From positions 496,001 through 560,000 of the forward strand of contig NZ_CP155796.1 of NCBI RefSeq assembly GCF_039729195.1: a stretch of 64,000 nucleotides of DNA, written 5' to 3'. Below are positions 1 to 9,073 of this stretch, piece by piece; position 1 is the stretch's first letter; each line of letters begins with the position of its first letter. The notes below the pieces were generated by a model. It saw only the letters and a program-made list of their open reading frames with translations. It was not told the origin of the DNA and did not search any database. Made by a program: the position numbers and the translations under genes. The stretch comes from Mycobacterium sp. DL. Its GTDB lineage: Bacteria; Actinomycetota; Actinomycetes; Mycobacteriales; Mycobacteriaceae.

Positions 1-517
1 GCAGATGGACATCGATCACCCGCAGGCGCTGGTGCCGGTGCTGGTGGCCGGCCTGTCCGGACGGTCACCCGCGCGTTTCGAGGAGTTCGCACTGCCCGCT
101 CGTGCCGGCGCCAAGGCCGACGAGCAGATCCGCGCGGGCGCCTCGGTACGAGACATGCTGGACTACTTGGGAATTCCATCGTCCGCGCGCCCTGTGGTGG
201 TGGCCGCGTTCGAGGAGAGACGCAGTTACGTGGAGATCGTGGCGGGCGAGCATCGCGACGGACACCGGGTCGGCACCGACGTGGGCGTCAGCATCGTGGA
301 CACCTCGGTCGGCCGTGTCCTGGTCAGCCCGTCCAAAGCCTTTGACGGTGAGTGGATCTCGACCTTCGCCCCCGGCGCGCCGCTGGCCATCGCCGCAGCG
401 GTCGAACGGCTGACCGCCGCACTACCCGACGGGCAGTGGTTTCCCGACCACACCGTCACCAGAGACTTCGACGAACACCCGCACCAGAGAGAAGAACAAT
501 GTCAGAGCCCGCTGTGA
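1..517 (+). CDS. espG3: EspG3, ESX-3 secretion chaperone (3' part only)
   Basis: The last ~171 codons of an ESX-3 EspG chaperone; the frame is open to the left edge, so the start lies outside the window. EspG proteins bind the helical tips of PE-PPE pairs in the cytoplasm and keep them soluble for their own ESX machine. About 58% of the usual ~295 residues is present. Assignment rests on the C-terminal EspG-like sequence and above all on position: the 3' end overlaps eccD3 by 19 bp and is followed by mycP3 and eccE3, the ESX-3 order. ESX-3 serves iron and zinc acquisition and is normally controlled by IdeR and Zur at the distant operon promoter, which is not in view. Confidence 0.9.
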   Translation, partial: QMDIDHPQALVPVLVAGLSGRSPARFEEFALPARAGAKADEQIRAGASVRDMLDYLGIPSSARPVVVAAFEERRSYVEIVAGEHRDGHRVGTDVGVSIVDTSVGRVLVSPSKAFDGEWISTFAPGAPLAIAAAVERLTAALPDGQWFPDHTVTRDFDEHPHQREEQCQSPL

Positions 518-1953
518 TCTCACCCAACAATGCGGTGATGCCGATCGTGCGCATCGCCGTGCTCTCCGCCACGCTGGGCGACGACGGTGACACCGACGGA
601 AGGGGCCGGCTCACCGAGGTCGCCCTACCGGCCGAACTACCGCTCCGGGAGATCATCCCCGCGGTGCGGCGCATCGTGTCGCCCACCGACGAGACACGGG
701 ACGCTGCGGAACCGCTGAGCCTGGCACCGATCGGAGGGGCACCGTTCAGCCTCGATGCCTCACTCAACACGGTGGGCGTCGTCGACGGCGATCTGCTTGC
801 ACTGCAGCCGGTTCCGTCGGGTCCGGCGGCGCCGCGCATCGTCGAGGACATCGCCGACGCCGCGATGATCTTCTCCACCGCCCGCGAACGTCCCTGGGGC
901 GCTGCCCACATCAGGCGGGCCGCCGCCGCGGCCGTCATCGGGTTCATCCTGATCGCGACCGCGCTGGCCGTCGCGCACCGCGTCGTCGCCGGTTCGCTGG
1001 GTGGGCTGTTCGCCGTCAGCGCCGTGGCGGTGGTCACGGTGCTCGGCGCGCTCCTGAGCCGAACCCGCTCCCCACAACTGGCGACCGCGCTTGCGGCCGC
1101 TGCACTGCCACCGGTGGCTGCGGCGTTCGCGCTGGCAGTTCCCGGCGGCTTCGGTCCGTCCCAGGTTGTGCTCGCCGCCGCAGGGGCGGCTGCCTGGGCC
1201 ATCATCAGCATCACGATCGGTGAACGTGCCATCGCGCTGTTCACCGCGGCGGCCACCACCGGCCTTGGTGTGCTGCTCGCGGCCGGAGCGGCATCGTTGT
1301 GGACACTCACCCCGGTCAGCGTGGGCTGCGGGCTGATCCTGGTGGCCCTGCTGATCACGGTGCAGGCCGCCCAACTGTCCGCGATGTGCGCGCGCCTCCC
1401 GGTGCCCGTCATCCCGGCCCCCGGCGATCCGACGCCGTCGGCGCCCACACTGCGGGTCCTCGAAGATCTGCCGCGCCGGATCCGCGCGGGCGACTCCTAC
1501 CAGACCGGCTTCATCGCCGCGGGGGTGCTGCTGTCGGTCATCGGTTCGGTTGCGGTCCTCTGGCCCGCCGTCAGCGGCGACGGGGGCGTCTCCCCCTGGG
1601 CGTGGTACGTGGTGGTCGCCGCAGCACTCGGCGCGGCACTGCGCGCGCGGGTGTGGGACTCCGCACCGTGCAAGGCCTGGCTGCTCGGGCACTCGTACCT
1701 GGTCACCACCGTGTTGCTGGCGCTGTTTGCGGCCAACGGTGGCTACGGTGCCGCGTGGTGGACGCTGGTGGTGCTCGCAGGGCTGGTCGCGGTGTGGGCG
1801 GTGGTCGCGCTGAACCCGCGGATCGGCCAACCGGAGACCTACTCGCTGCCGATGCGGCGACTGCTCGGCTTCGTCGCCACGGCCTTCGACGCGTCGCTGA
1901 TCCCGGTGATGGCCTATCTGGTCGGACTGTTCACGTTGGTGCTGAATCGGTGA
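499..1953 (+). CDS. eccD3: EccD3, ESX-3 membrane channel component
   Basis: 484 residues, close to the 472 of M. tuberculosis EccD3. The N-terminal ~95 residues form the ubiquitin-like cytosolic domain (begins [11 protein letters not shown]), followed by about eleven hydrophobic helices from residue ~140 to the end, the EccD layout. EccD dimers line the inner-membrane pore of the ESX core complex with EccB, EccC and EccE. The ATG at 499 is chosen because it is preceded by a purine-rich stretch (agagagaagaaca) and overlaps the espG3 end by only 19 bp; in-frame codons further upstream would read deep into espG3. The stop overlaps the mycP3 start by 4 bp, so translation is coupled. Confidence 0.93.
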   Translation: MSEPAVISPNNAVMPIVRIAVLSATLGDDGDTDGRGRLTEVALPAELPLREIIPAVRRIVSPTDETRDAAEPLSLAPIGGAPFSLDASLNTVGVVDGDLLALQPVPSGPAAPRIVEDIADAAMIFSTARERPWGAAHIRRAAAAAVIGFILIATALAVAHRVVAGSLGGLFAVSAVAVVTVLGALLSRTRSPQLATALAAAALPPVAAAFALAVPGGFGPSQVVLAAAGAAAWAIISITIGERAIALFTAAATTGLGVLLAAGAASLWTLTPVSVGCGLILVALLITVQAAQLSAMCARLPVPVIPAPGDPTPSAPTLRVLEDLPRRIRAGDSYQTGFIAAGVLLSVIGSVAVLWPAVSGDGGVSPWAWYVVVAAALGAALRARVWDSAPCKAWLLGHSYLVTTVLLALFAANGGYGAAWWTLVVLAGLVAVWAVVALNPRIGQPETYSLPMRRLLGFVATAFDASLIPVMAYLVGLFTLVLNR

Positions 1954-3326
1954 TCCGAAGAGCAGGCGCCTTCGCGGCGGTGACGCTGGCCGTGCTCGCG
2001 GTCGGCGGCCCGTCTGCCGCGGCGATCACCCCGCCGGAAGTCGATCCGGCGGCGAGCCCACCGACCGGCAGCGCAGGTCCGGTGCAACCCATGGCGCAGC
2101 GCAGCGAGTGTGTCGCCAGTGGCGTGATCGCCGGCACCGACCCGGGGATGGTCAATCCGAATCAGCTGTCGCTCAATCTGTCCGACGCCTGGCGGCACAG
2201 CCGAGGTGAGGGTCAGCTGGTCGCCGTCATCGACACCGGGGTCAAGCCCGGGCCGCGGCTGCCGAACGTCGACCCCGGTGGCGACTTCGTCGCGGACACC
2301 GACGGCCTCACCGACTGCGACGGGCGCGGGACGCTCGTCGCGGGCCTGATCGCGGGCCAACCCGGCGCGGACGGCTTCTCGGGCGTGGCGCCGGCTGCGC
2401 GCATCGTGTCGATCCGGCAGACCTCGCCCCGGTTCGCGCCGAGCAGCGCCGGTGAGGATCCCGCCGTCACGCAGGCCACCATCGACGTCGCGACGCTGGC
2501 CCGCGCAGTGGTGCGGGCGGCGGACCTCGGAGCGCGGGTCATCAACATCTCTGCGGTGACGTGCATTCCGGCGAACATGGACATCGATCAGAGCGAGTTG
2601 GGTGCGGCCCTGAGATACGCCGCAGTCGAGAAGGACGTGGTGATCGTCGCCGCGGCCGGTGACACAGAAGGCGGCGCAACCGCCGGCGCGGCCTGTGAAT
2701 CGAACCCGCTCACCGATCCGGCCCGACCGTCGGATCCCCGAAACTGGTCGAGCGCGACCTCGGTGTCGATCCCGTCATGGTGGCAGCCCTATGTGCTGTC
2801 GGTCGGCGCACTGACACCCGAGGGTCGGCCGGCGCGGTCCACGATGGCGGGTCCGTGGCTGGGCATCGCGGCCCCCGGGGAGAACATCACGTCGGTGAGC
2901 AACGACGCCGACGGTGGCCTGGCCAACGGGATGCCCAACAGCGACCGCGAGATGTCGCCTATCGGCGGCACCGGCTATGCGGCGGCCTACGTGTCGGGTG
3001 TTGCGGCTTTGGTGCGCAGCAGGTTTCCCGATCTGAAGGCGCAGCAGGTGGTGGGTCGGATCACCGGGACAGCACACACCGCAGCAAGGGCGCCGTCGAA
3101 TCTGGTGGGCGCCGGAACGGTGGATGCTGTGGCCGCCCTGACCTGGCAGGTACCCGCCGAGGTCGACGTCGACCCGGCCGCCGTCCGCCAGACCGCGGCA
3201 CCCCCGGCCCCCGCGCCGGAGAACCCACTGCCCCGGACCGTTGCCTTCACCGGCGTCGGACTGCTGGCGGCTCTGGTGCTCGCCGTGTTGGTGGCGCGCG
3301 CACAACGGAAGGACACGTCCTCATGA
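1950..3326 (+). CDS. mycP3: MycP3, ESX-3 mycosin with a degenerate active site
   Basis: 458 residues, as in M. tuberculosis MycP3 (461). It has a signal peptide (to ~residue 30), a subtilisin-like domain, a proline-rich linker and a C-terminal helix (VAFTGVGLLAALVLAVLVA) anchoring it in the inner membrane with the protease domain outside. The GTG at 1950 overlaps the eccD3 stop (GTGA). The Asp of the triad is present (AVIDTGV, Asp95). The His motif reads DCDGRGTLVAG, with Arg at 2325-2327 (residue 126) where mycosins have His. The Ser motif reads IGGTGYAA, with Gly at 2973-2975 (residue 342) for Ser. The oxyanion Asn is Asp (AAAGDT, 2661-2663). The frame is intact, so this looks like a pseudoprotease. 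From the literature on mycosins, the protein is needed structurally for secretion even without protease activity. Confidence 0.92.
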   Translation: MIRRAGAFAAVTLAVLAVGGPSAAAITPPEVDPAASPPTGSAGPVQPMAQRSECVASGVIAGTDPGMVNPNQLSLNLSDAWRHSRGEGQLVAVIDTGVKPGPRLPNVDPGGDFVADTDGLTDCDGRGTLVAGLIAGQPGADGFSGVAPAARIVSIRQTSPRFAPSSAGEDPAVTQATIDVATLARAVVRAADLGARVINISAVTCIPANMDIDQSELGAALRYAAVEKDVVIVAAAGDTEGGATAGAACESNPLTDPARPSDPRNWSSATSVSIPSWWQPYVLSVGALTPEGRPARSTMAGPWLGIAAPGENITSVSNDADGGLANGMPNSDREMSPIGGTGYAAAYVSGVAALVRSRFPDLKAQQVVGRITGTAHTAARAPSNLVGAGTVDAVAALTWQVPAEVDVDPAAVRQTAAPPAPAPENPLPRTVAFTGVGLLAALVLAVLVARAQRKDTSS

Positions 3327-4243
3327 TCATCCGCCTCACCCTGGCGCTGTTGTTCGTCATCCCCGCTGCCTTGGCCTACCCGTGGCAGTCGACTGCAGAC
3401 CGATGGCTGCTCGGTGTCGCCGTCGCGGTGGTGGTCGTCGCGTTCGCCTGGTGGCGTGGACTTTTCGTGACGACGATGGTGGCCCGACGAATCGCGATGT
3501 TGCGCCGTCGAAATCACGTCGGCGGCAGCCACCAGTCCTCGGAGTTCGCCACCGCGGTGTTGCGTGTCGAACCCCGCGATCAGACGGACCTCCCGCTGGG
3601 GCTGATCGCGGGCTACATCGACCGCTACGGCATCGACTTCGACAAGGTCCGGGTCACCAGCCGTGATGTCGGCGGGGCACGGACGACCTGGGTCGGTCTG
3701 ACCCTGGGAGCCGCGGACAATCTCTCGGCACTGGCCGCGCGGTCGTCACGAATGCCGCTGCAGGACACCGTCGATGTGGCTGCCAGGCGGTTGGCCGACC
3801 ACCTGCGGGAGACCGGCTGGGACGTCAGCACCGACGACGCGGCCGCCACACCGGTGCCCGAGCAGGCCAAGGAAACCTGGCGCGGCATCAGTGACGGCCG
3901 GGGGTACCTGGCCGCTTACCGGATCCGTGTCGACGAGCAGCTTGCCGACACGCTTGCCGCGCTGTCGACGTCGGATAACGACGAGACCTGGACGGCGCTC
4001 GAATTCACCGGCAGCAGAGCGCATCCGGAGGTCGCGGCCGCCTGCGCCATCCGAACAGCCGAGCGGCCGGGGTCTCGAGCCCCGCTGACGGGGCTGACCC
4101 CCGAGCGGGGAGAGCACCGGCCCGCGCTCGCGGCCCTGGCGACCGATTCGGACCGACGGCTGTCGGCCACGCCCGTCCCGGTGCCCGCCGATCTGCTTTC
4201 GCAACTGCGGTGGCCCACCGGGGCCGCGCTCAGTCGAACATGA
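3323..4243 (+). CDS. eccE3: EccE3, ESX-3 membrane component
   Basis: 306 residues. Two N-terminal membrane helices (about residues 3-18 and 28-48) are followed by a cytosolic domain, the EccE layout; EccE sits on the outside of the EccBCDE core. The ATG at 3323 overlaps the mycP3 TGA (ATGA), so the four ESX-3 genes seen here are translationally coupled. It is somewhat shorter than the 331 residues of the M. tuberculosis protein. It is the last gene of the ESX-3 operon: its stop overlaps the stop of the opposing hydrolase gene by 14 bp and no hairpin terminator is visible. Confidence 0.9.
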   Translation: MIIRLTLALLFVIPAALAYPWQSTADRWLLGVAVAVVVVAFAWWRGLFVTTMVARRIAMLRRRNHVGGSHQSSEFATAVLRVEPRDQTDLPLGLIAGYIDRYGIDFDKVRVTSRDVGGARTTWVGLTLGAADNLSALAARSSRMPLQDTVDVAARRLADHLRETGWDVSTDDAAATPVPEQAKETWRGISDGRGYLAAYRIRVDEQLADTLAALSTSDNDETWTALEFTGSRAHPEVAAACAIRTAERPGSRAPLTGLTPERGEHRPALAALATDSDRRLSATPVPVPADLLSQLRWPTGAALSRT

Positions 4244-5444
4244 ACCCGCTCAGGAACCGGGTCATCCGGCGCAGGTAGTCCGGTTGGCTGACGTGCAGCA
4301 CGTGGTTGCCCGGGAACCAGTGGAATGCGCAACGGTCCCAATGGTTCCAGAGGATCTCTGCCTGCTCCGGTGGCGCGAGCCGGTCGCCAAGTCCGGCGAT
4401 GATCAACCGGCGGTCCTTGGCGGGCAGCGGCCGGTAGTTCAGGGGTGAGGAGTACATTGTCGCGGCGTCCGACAACTGCCGGTCCGTGCCGGCGATCCGC
4501 TCCCGCAGCGCGACGATCTTGTTCGCCGGGAACCATTCGTCCACCGTCTTGTCCGGGGTGACGACTGGAACGTTGGGGATGACCCCCTGGATCCTGTCGT
4601 CGACGCTGGCGATCAACGCGGACGTATAGCCGCCCAACGACATTCCGGTCAGCGCTATGCGATCCACCCCGGTGTACTCCAGGTAGTCGAGCACCGAACG
4701 GAAATCGTGCACCGCTTGCGCCATCGCCTCGGCGAAGCCCGCGAAACCGTGGGCGAAGTAGCCGTATCCGCTGTAGGGGGAGTACTTCTCGGCCCGCCGC
4801 CCGTGGAACGGAAGCGTGTAGAGCATCACGTCGTATCCGGACCGGTAGAACCAGGGCAGTGAGAAGAACAACCCGTTGAACAGGTAGGCCGACCCCATGA
4901 AGCCGTGGATCACGCACAACGTCGGCCGCGGCCCGTCGTCATGGCGCCAATGCTGGGCATGGACGACGTTGTTGCGCTCATAGGCTCCGCACTGGTCCCG
5001 CAGCGCGGGATTGACAGCTTCAAAGGTGCTGTTGAATCGGATGTTTCGGACATTGCCGTGGGCGATCCATTCGGCCACCGGGTTCGCGGGCCGAGACGCG
5101 ACCCGCGGCAACGACTCCGGAGCGGGGAACGACAGATTCGGATCCTGCGCCGCCGCGAGCTCGGCGTAGAACCGCAGGTGCTCCTCCTCGGCCCGCGACT
5201 GTGACCGGCCCAGTGCGCCGGCCACCGCCGGCACCATCGTGGCGCCGATCAGAGATGCGATGGACGTGCGCAACGCCAGATCGGCGATGGCCGAGGTGTC
5301 CACGATCAGCCGCTCGCGGCGCGTGAGGTCCGTGCGCCGCGGCAACCCGCGCACCGTCGCGTCGGCGCCGGGGACGTCCGGAACCGGGATGGGCAGTTCC
5401 TCGTCGTCGTCAGGTGTGAGCTGGGGTGCGCCGTTGGACTCCAC
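4230..5444 (-). CDS. Alpha/beta hydrolase (Rv0293c-like)
   Basis: 404 residues from the GTG at 5444, close to the ~400 of Rv0293c, which holds the same place between eccE3 and tam in M. tuberculosis. An oxyanion-loop motif ([10 protein letters not shown]), a nucleophile elbow (GMSLGG, Ser269) and a C-terminal His ([10 protein letters not shown]) mark an alpha/beta hydrolase. The N-terminal third is unlike the family core and is rich in helix-forming residues. Substrate unknown. The frame stays open upstream to an ATG at 5531, but that would overlap tam; the GTG leaves 48 bp for divergent promoters. It faces eccE3 and overlaps its end by 14 bp, so it is not part of the ESX-3 transcript. Confidence 0.8.
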   Translation of the reverse strand: MESNGAPQLTPDDDEELPIPVPDVPGADATVRGLPRRTDLTRRERLIVDTSAIADLALRTSIASLIGATMVPAVAGALGRSQSRAEEEHLRFYAELAAAQDPNLSFPAPESLPRVASRPANPVAEWIAHGNVRNIRFNSTFEAVNPALRDQCGAYERNNVVHAQHWRHDDGPRPTLCVIHGFMGSAYLFNGLFFSLPWFYRSGYDVMLYTLPFHGRRAEKYSPYSGYGYFAHGFAGFAEAMAQAVHDFRSVLDYLEYTGVDRIALTGMSLGGYTSALIASVDDRIQGVIPNVPVVTPDKTVDEWFPANKIVALRERIAGTDRQLSDAATMYSSPLNYRPLPAKDRRLIIAGLGDRLAPPEQAEILWNHWDRCAFHWFPGNHVLHVSQPDYLRRMTRFLSGFMFD

Positions 5445-5492
5445 GTCTGGAATGCTAACGCGGGCGTCGGGGCGTGGTGCCACACTGGCGGC

Positions 5493-6257
5493 ATGTGGAA
5501 TCCGGACGTCTACCTGGCCTTCGCCGACCACCGGGGCAGGCCGTTCTTCGACCTGCTGTCCCGGGTCGCAGCAACTGAACCCCGAAGGGTCGTCGACCTA
5601 GGATGCGGCCCCGGCAACCTCACCGAGACGCTGGGCGGGCGTTGGCCCGGCGCGACGATCGAGGCGTGGGACTCCTCCCCGGAAATGGTCGATGCGGCGC
5701 GGGCGCGCGGGGTCGCTGCACAGGTGGGAGACGTGCAGGACTGGACGCCCGCGCCGGACACCGACGTGGTGGTCAGCAATGCGACGCTGCAGTGGGTCCC
5801 CGGCCATCCGGAACTGGTGGTGCGGTGGGCCGGCCGGCTGGCCGCCGGGTCGTGGATCGCGTTCCAGGTGCCGGGGAACTTCGACGCGCCCTCACACCAG
5901 GCGGTCCGTGACCTCGCTCGCCGACCGCAGTGGTCGGAGCTGTTGGGGGACTTTCCATTCCGCGATTCCGATGTGGTGAAGACCGCCGACGGCTACGCCG
6001 GGTTGTTGACCGACGCGGGGTGCTCGGTGGACGCGTGGGAGACCACCTACGTGCACGAACTGGCCGGTGAGAATCCGGTGCTGGAATGGATCACCGGTAC
6101 CGCGTTGCGTCCGGTCCGCAGCGCTCTCGACGACGCGCAGTGGCAGCAGTTCCGGACGGAACTCATTCCCGCTCTGGACAGGGCCTATCCGATGCGTCGC
6201 GATGGAAAGACGTTCTTCCCGTTCCGCCGGATCTTCGTGGTGGCGCAGGTGACCTGA
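5493..6257 (+). CDS. tam: Trans-aconitate 2-methyltransferase
   Basis: 254 residues, similar to Rv0294 (261). A class I SAM-dependent methyltransferase: motif I is [13 protein letters not shown] near residue 38, followed by the acidic loop ([10 protein letters not shown]) and [10 protein letters not shown], typical of Tam. It methylates trans-aconitate, an inhibitor of aconitase formed spontaneously from cis-aconitate, in the cytoplasm. The order ESX-3, hydrolase, tam is the same as in M. tuberculosis and supports the name. It ends 34 bp before a convergent gene. Confidence 0.88.
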   Translation: MWNPDVYLAFADHRGRPFFDLLSRVAATEPRRVVDLGCGPGNLTETLGGRWPGATIEAWDSSPEMVDAARARGVAAQVGDVQDWTPAPDTDVVVSNATLQWVPGHPELVVRWAGRLAAGSWIAFQVPGNFDAPSHQAVRDLARRPQWSELLGDFPFRDSDVVKTADGYAGLLTDAGCSVDAWETTYVHELAGENPVLEWITGTALRPVRSALDDAQWQQFRTELIPALDRAYPMRRDGKTFFPFRRIFVVAQVT

Positions 6258-6291
6258 CGCTGGACCCGTCCTCAGAAGGCGCTTCTGCCTA

Positions 6292-6774
6292 CTACGGGTG
6301 ATACGGCACGCCGACCGCGCGGAAGATGAACTCCGGTGGCGCCTCGAACGCCAGCGACGTGCGTGGCAGTCGGCTGAGCACATCCTCGGGAATGTTGTCC
6401 TTATAGTGCAACGACAGTTCGCCGGAGCACCGCGGATCAACGGCGGCGACGTCGACGTCGAGGGTCAGTCCCGTGGCGGACAGTTCGGCCCTCACCGGAC
6501 CGGATTGCTCAGCGTCCCAACGCAGGTCGATCATGCGACCCGCCAGCTTGGGCACCGAGGACAGCGTGCCCAGCACCCGCTCGTTGGTGAGGACCAGTGC
6601 ACCGACGTAACTGGCGATGCTGCCGGAGGAACGCAGCCCGGGCACCACGCCGTGGAAGCGGCGGGTGACGGGCACGTACTCGGCGATGAACAGCAGCCCC
6701 TCGGCGTCGACCTCAGCACGCAACGCGCTGGGGAGCTTGCCGATACGGAAGAGCTTCCGAAGTAATACGGCCAT
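6292..6774 (-). CDS. Conserved hypothetical protein, possible PH-like fold
   Basis: 160 residues from the ATG at 6774 (starts MAVLLRKLFRIGKLP). I do not recognise a named family. The stretch GALVLTNERVLGTLSSVP resembles the conserved strand of bacterial PH-like domains (LTNERVL), and the rest alternates short strands with no signal peptide or membrane helix, so a small cytoplasmic beta-rich protein is likely. It is convergent with tam (34 bp between stops) and divergent from the PAP2 gene at 6898. Codon use matches its neighbours. Function unknown. Confidence 0.65.
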   Translation of the reverse strand: MAVLLRKLFRIGKLPSALRAEVDAEGLLFIAEYVPVTRRFHGVVPGLRSSGSIASYVGALVLTNERVLGTLSSVPKLAGRMIDLRWDAEQSGPVRAELSATGLTLDVDVAAVDPRCSGELSLHYKDNIPEDVLSRLPRTSLAFEAPPEFIFRAVGVPYHP

Positions 6775-6897
6775 GCGGAAACGGTAGCCCAGCCGCCTGG
6801 CACCCCGGGGACGGCTGTGGATGAATTCCGGGAGTCGGCGGTGGCCTCGTGGTCTTCCGTGGCTTTGCTCAGCTAACGGGGTGGTACAGATTGTCAG

Positions 6898-7569
6898 GTG
6901 AGAACGCACCGAGTCTGGTTGATCAGCTCTGCCCTGGTCGGGGTGGGCGTCTACGTGCTGATGTTGCTGGGTTACGTCCAGAACTGGGAATGGCTGGCGC
7001 GCGCCGACGCGTGGGCGTTGGAGCCCATGTACCGGATCGGAGAGTCGAATCCGGGGTGGGTGACGGCATGGGATGTGTTCTGCACGGTGCTGGGTCCGAC
7101 CGTGTTCCGGGTGGTGACGGTCGTCGTGATCGTCGTAGCCTTTGTCCGGCGCAATGTCCGTGTCGGGTTGTTCCTGGTGATCAGCGTGGAGCTGGCGGGC
7201 CTGGTGACCCAGATCGCCAAGAACCTGGTGGACCGGCCGCGGCCTGATACCGCGCTGGTGACGGCTCACTCGACATCGTTCCCGTCCGGTCACGCACTCG
7301 GGGGGATCGTCGCCGTATTGGCGCTGGTCACCGTCGCGCTTCCCCTGGTCCGGGCCTCTCGGCGCGGGTGGTTGGTCGCTCTCGGTGTTGTGGTGATCCT
7401 CGCGGTCGGCGGCGGCCGGGTGGTCCTCAACGTCCACCACCCGTCGGACGTGATCGCCGGATGGGGCCTGGGTTACGCCTACTTCGTTCTGTGCCTGTTG
7501 CTCGTCTCGCCGCTTCAGCCCATCACACAGCCGGACGAAACACCGGCAGAGCTCGATACCGCACGCTGA
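6898..7569 (+). CDS. PAP2-family membrane phosphatase
   Basis: 223 residues from the GTG at 6898, which follows TTGTCAG. Five to six membrane helices surround the three PAP2 signature blocks: KNLVDRPRP, SFPSGHALGG and RVVLNVHHPSDV, with the catalytic His residues and the terminal Asp all present. Such enzymes dephosphorylate lipid phosphates (phosphatidate, phosphatidylglycerol phosphate or polyprenyl diphosphate) on the outer side of the membrane. The substrate cannot be read from sequence. The last 47 bp overlap, on the other strand, the end of a second PAP2 gene. Confidence 0.85.
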   Translation: MRTHRVWLISSALVGVGVYVLMLLGYVQNWEWLARADAWALEPMYRIGESNPGWVTAWDVFCTVLGPTVFRVVTVVVIVVAFVRRNVRVGLFLVISVELAGLVTQIAKNLVDRPRPDTALVTAHSTSFPSGHALGGIVAVLALVTVALPLVRASRRGWLVALGVVVILAVGGGRVVLNVHHPSDVIAGWGLGYAYFVLCLLLVSPLQPITQPDETPAELDTAR

Positions 7570-9019
7570 AGCTGGCCTTGCTCAGCTCGGTGCCGACCTC
7601 ACCGTCGAGCGCCAGCACTGTCGGGCCGTCCACCGCCTCGAACGCGAACTCCGGCACGCGCAGCTCGTGATAGAGCGGGCTTCGTTCCAGCCGGCCCAAC
7701 GCGAGCGACGTCACGATCCGCAATCTGCTCAGTCGCCGACCTGTCTCCAGCATCCGGATGTCGATGAGCCCGTCGTCCATCCGGGTCCGCCGTGACGGTG
7801 CAAAACCCGACGGCAGGTAGACCGAGTTGCCGAGGAAGAACAGCGACGTCTGAATGGTCTGGTTGTCGAAGCTGATGCGGACCGGTTGTTCGCGCCGCAA
7901 CGTGTGGAACATCGCGTAGATCCCCGCCAGCGGTTTGCCGACCTTGTGCTCGAACTTCTCGCGGGTCTGCACGAACTGTGGGTAGGCGCCGATGCTGGCG
8001 GTGTTGACCACCAGCTGACGTTCGTTCAGACACACCATGTCGACACACGACACGTAGCCGGTCTTGATCGCCTCCACGGTCTTGGCGGTGGTGTCACACC
8101 CGATGTCCTTGGCGAAGTGGTTGAAGGTGCCCGCCGGGAAGACCGCCAGCGAGAGCCCCTTCTCCACGGCGACCGCCGCGGCCGCCGCGACAGTTCCGTC
8201 GCCGCCACCGATGGCCAGCGCCTCGGCGTCCTGCGCCGCCGTCCGCAGCACCTCCACGACGTCGTCTTCCTCGGCCAACTCGATGATCTTGACCTTCGGG
8301 AGGGCTTCGCGGACCTCGTCGAGCACCCGGGCTCCGGTGCCGCTACCCGACGCGGGGTTCACGACGAGCGTGACGCCCTCACCTTCCGGACGCTGCGGGG
8401 TGTCCACTCGCAGCGGTGCGGCGGAGGCGGGCAACCGTGCTTCCACTATGGGTGGGACCACCTTGGCGCCCAGAACGGCAAGGCCCGCTCCGATGCCGAA
8501 GCCGGCCAGCACATCACCCGGGTAGTGCGCGCCGGTCGCCACCCGGGACATCCCGACCAGACCCGCGAGCAGTGCCAGGCCCAGCCCGACCGGTGGATTC
8601 TCCAGCCCGACCCCGACGGCGAAGGCCGCGGCGCTGGCGGAGTGTCCCGACGGCAGCGAGTTCGACGTCGGGAACCGCCGGGTCTGGCGCGCCAGCGGTA
8701 CGAGCAGACGACTCGGGCGGTCCCGCCGCCAAATCCGCTTCGCCCCCTGGTTGGTGACCAGGCTCGTCAACGCGAGGGTGGCGAGCCCGCGCGCCGCCCC
8801 GCGCTTCGCCGACGGCGAGCCGAACGCCAACAGCGCGGCGCCGATGCCGAACCACAGCTTGGAGTGGTCGGCGGCTTTGGTCAGACGCGGCATGACGGCG
8901 TCGATGAGCGGGCTGGGCGATTCCGCGACTGCCTCGAACACTTCACGGTCCAGCGTGCCCAGGCCCTCGCCGATCTGACGGATTCCGCGGTGACGACGAA
9001 GAACAGGGAGCAGGTCCAT
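7523..9019 (-). CDS. PAP2 phosphatase fused to a diacylglycerol-kinase-type lipid kinase
   Basis: 498 residues. Residues ~40-190 are a PAP2 domain (RIWRRDRPSR, SLPSGHSASA, ATGAHYPGDV). Residues ~214-498 are a DAGK catalytic domain with VTLVVNPASGSG, the GGGDGT nucleotide loop and FPAGTFNHFAKDIG. The fusion puts a lipid-phosphate phosphatase and a lipid kinase in one polypeptide, suggesting phosphatidate/diacylglycerol turnover or handling of another isoprenoid or glycerolipid. Related fusions are known in actinobacteria. The ATG at 9019 lies 24 bp from the palindromic operator at 9043, so the regulator transcribed the other way may also control this gene. The 3' end overlaps the other PAP2 gene tail to tail. 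Confidence 0.87.
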   Translation of the reverse strand: MDLLPVLRRHRGIRQIGEGLGTLDREVFEAVAESPSPLIDAVMPRLTKAADHSKLWFGIGAALLAFGSPSAKRGAARGLATLALTSLVTNQGAKRIWRRDRPSRLLVPLARQTRRFPTSNSLPSGHSASAAAFAVGVGLENPPVGLGLALLAGLVGMSRVATGAHYPGDVLAGFGIGAGLAVLGAKVVPPIVEARLPASAAPLRVDTPQRPEGEGVTLVVNPASGSGTGARVLDEVREALPKVKIIELAEEDDVVEVLRTAAQDAEALAIGGGDGTVAAAAAVAVEKGLSLAVFPAGTFNHFAKDIGCDTTAKTVEAIKTGYVSCVDMVCLNERQLVVNTASIGAYPQFVQTREKFEHKVGKPLAGIYAMFHTLRREQPVRISFDNQTIQTSLFFLGNSVYLPSGFAPSRRTRMDDGLIDIRMLETGRRLSRLRIVTSLALGRLERSPLYHELRVPEFAFEAVDGPTVLALDGEVGTELSKASFSVRYRALPVFRPAV

Positions 9020-9042
9020 GTCGCCAACTTAGCGGTAAGCGT

Positions 9043-9068
9043 CCCTTGACAAAATTTATTGTCAAGGG
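9043..9068. promoter_or_regulatory. Palindromic operator between DAGK-fusion and ArsR-type genes
   Basis: A perfect inverted repeat: CCCTTGACAA (9043-9052), six bases (AATTTA), then TTGTCAAGGG (9059-9068). The left arm contains TTGACA, a consensus -35, so a repressor bound here would block a promoter. It lies 5 bp before the ArsR-type regulator ATG at 9074 and 24 bp from the opposing gene. Autoregulation by that protein is inferred. Confidence 0.75.
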
Positions 9069-9073
9069 TCACG

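Noticed and set aside
1299..1949. Upstream extension of the mycP3 frame through eccD3
   Set aside because: The residues are a frame-shifted shadow of eccD3; the GTG at 1950 begins a proper signal peptide.
7886..9049. Plus-strand frame of 387 codons over the PAP2-DAGK gene
   Set aside because: It lies wholly opposite a gene with clear PAP2 and DAGK motifs and has no recognisable protein pattern.
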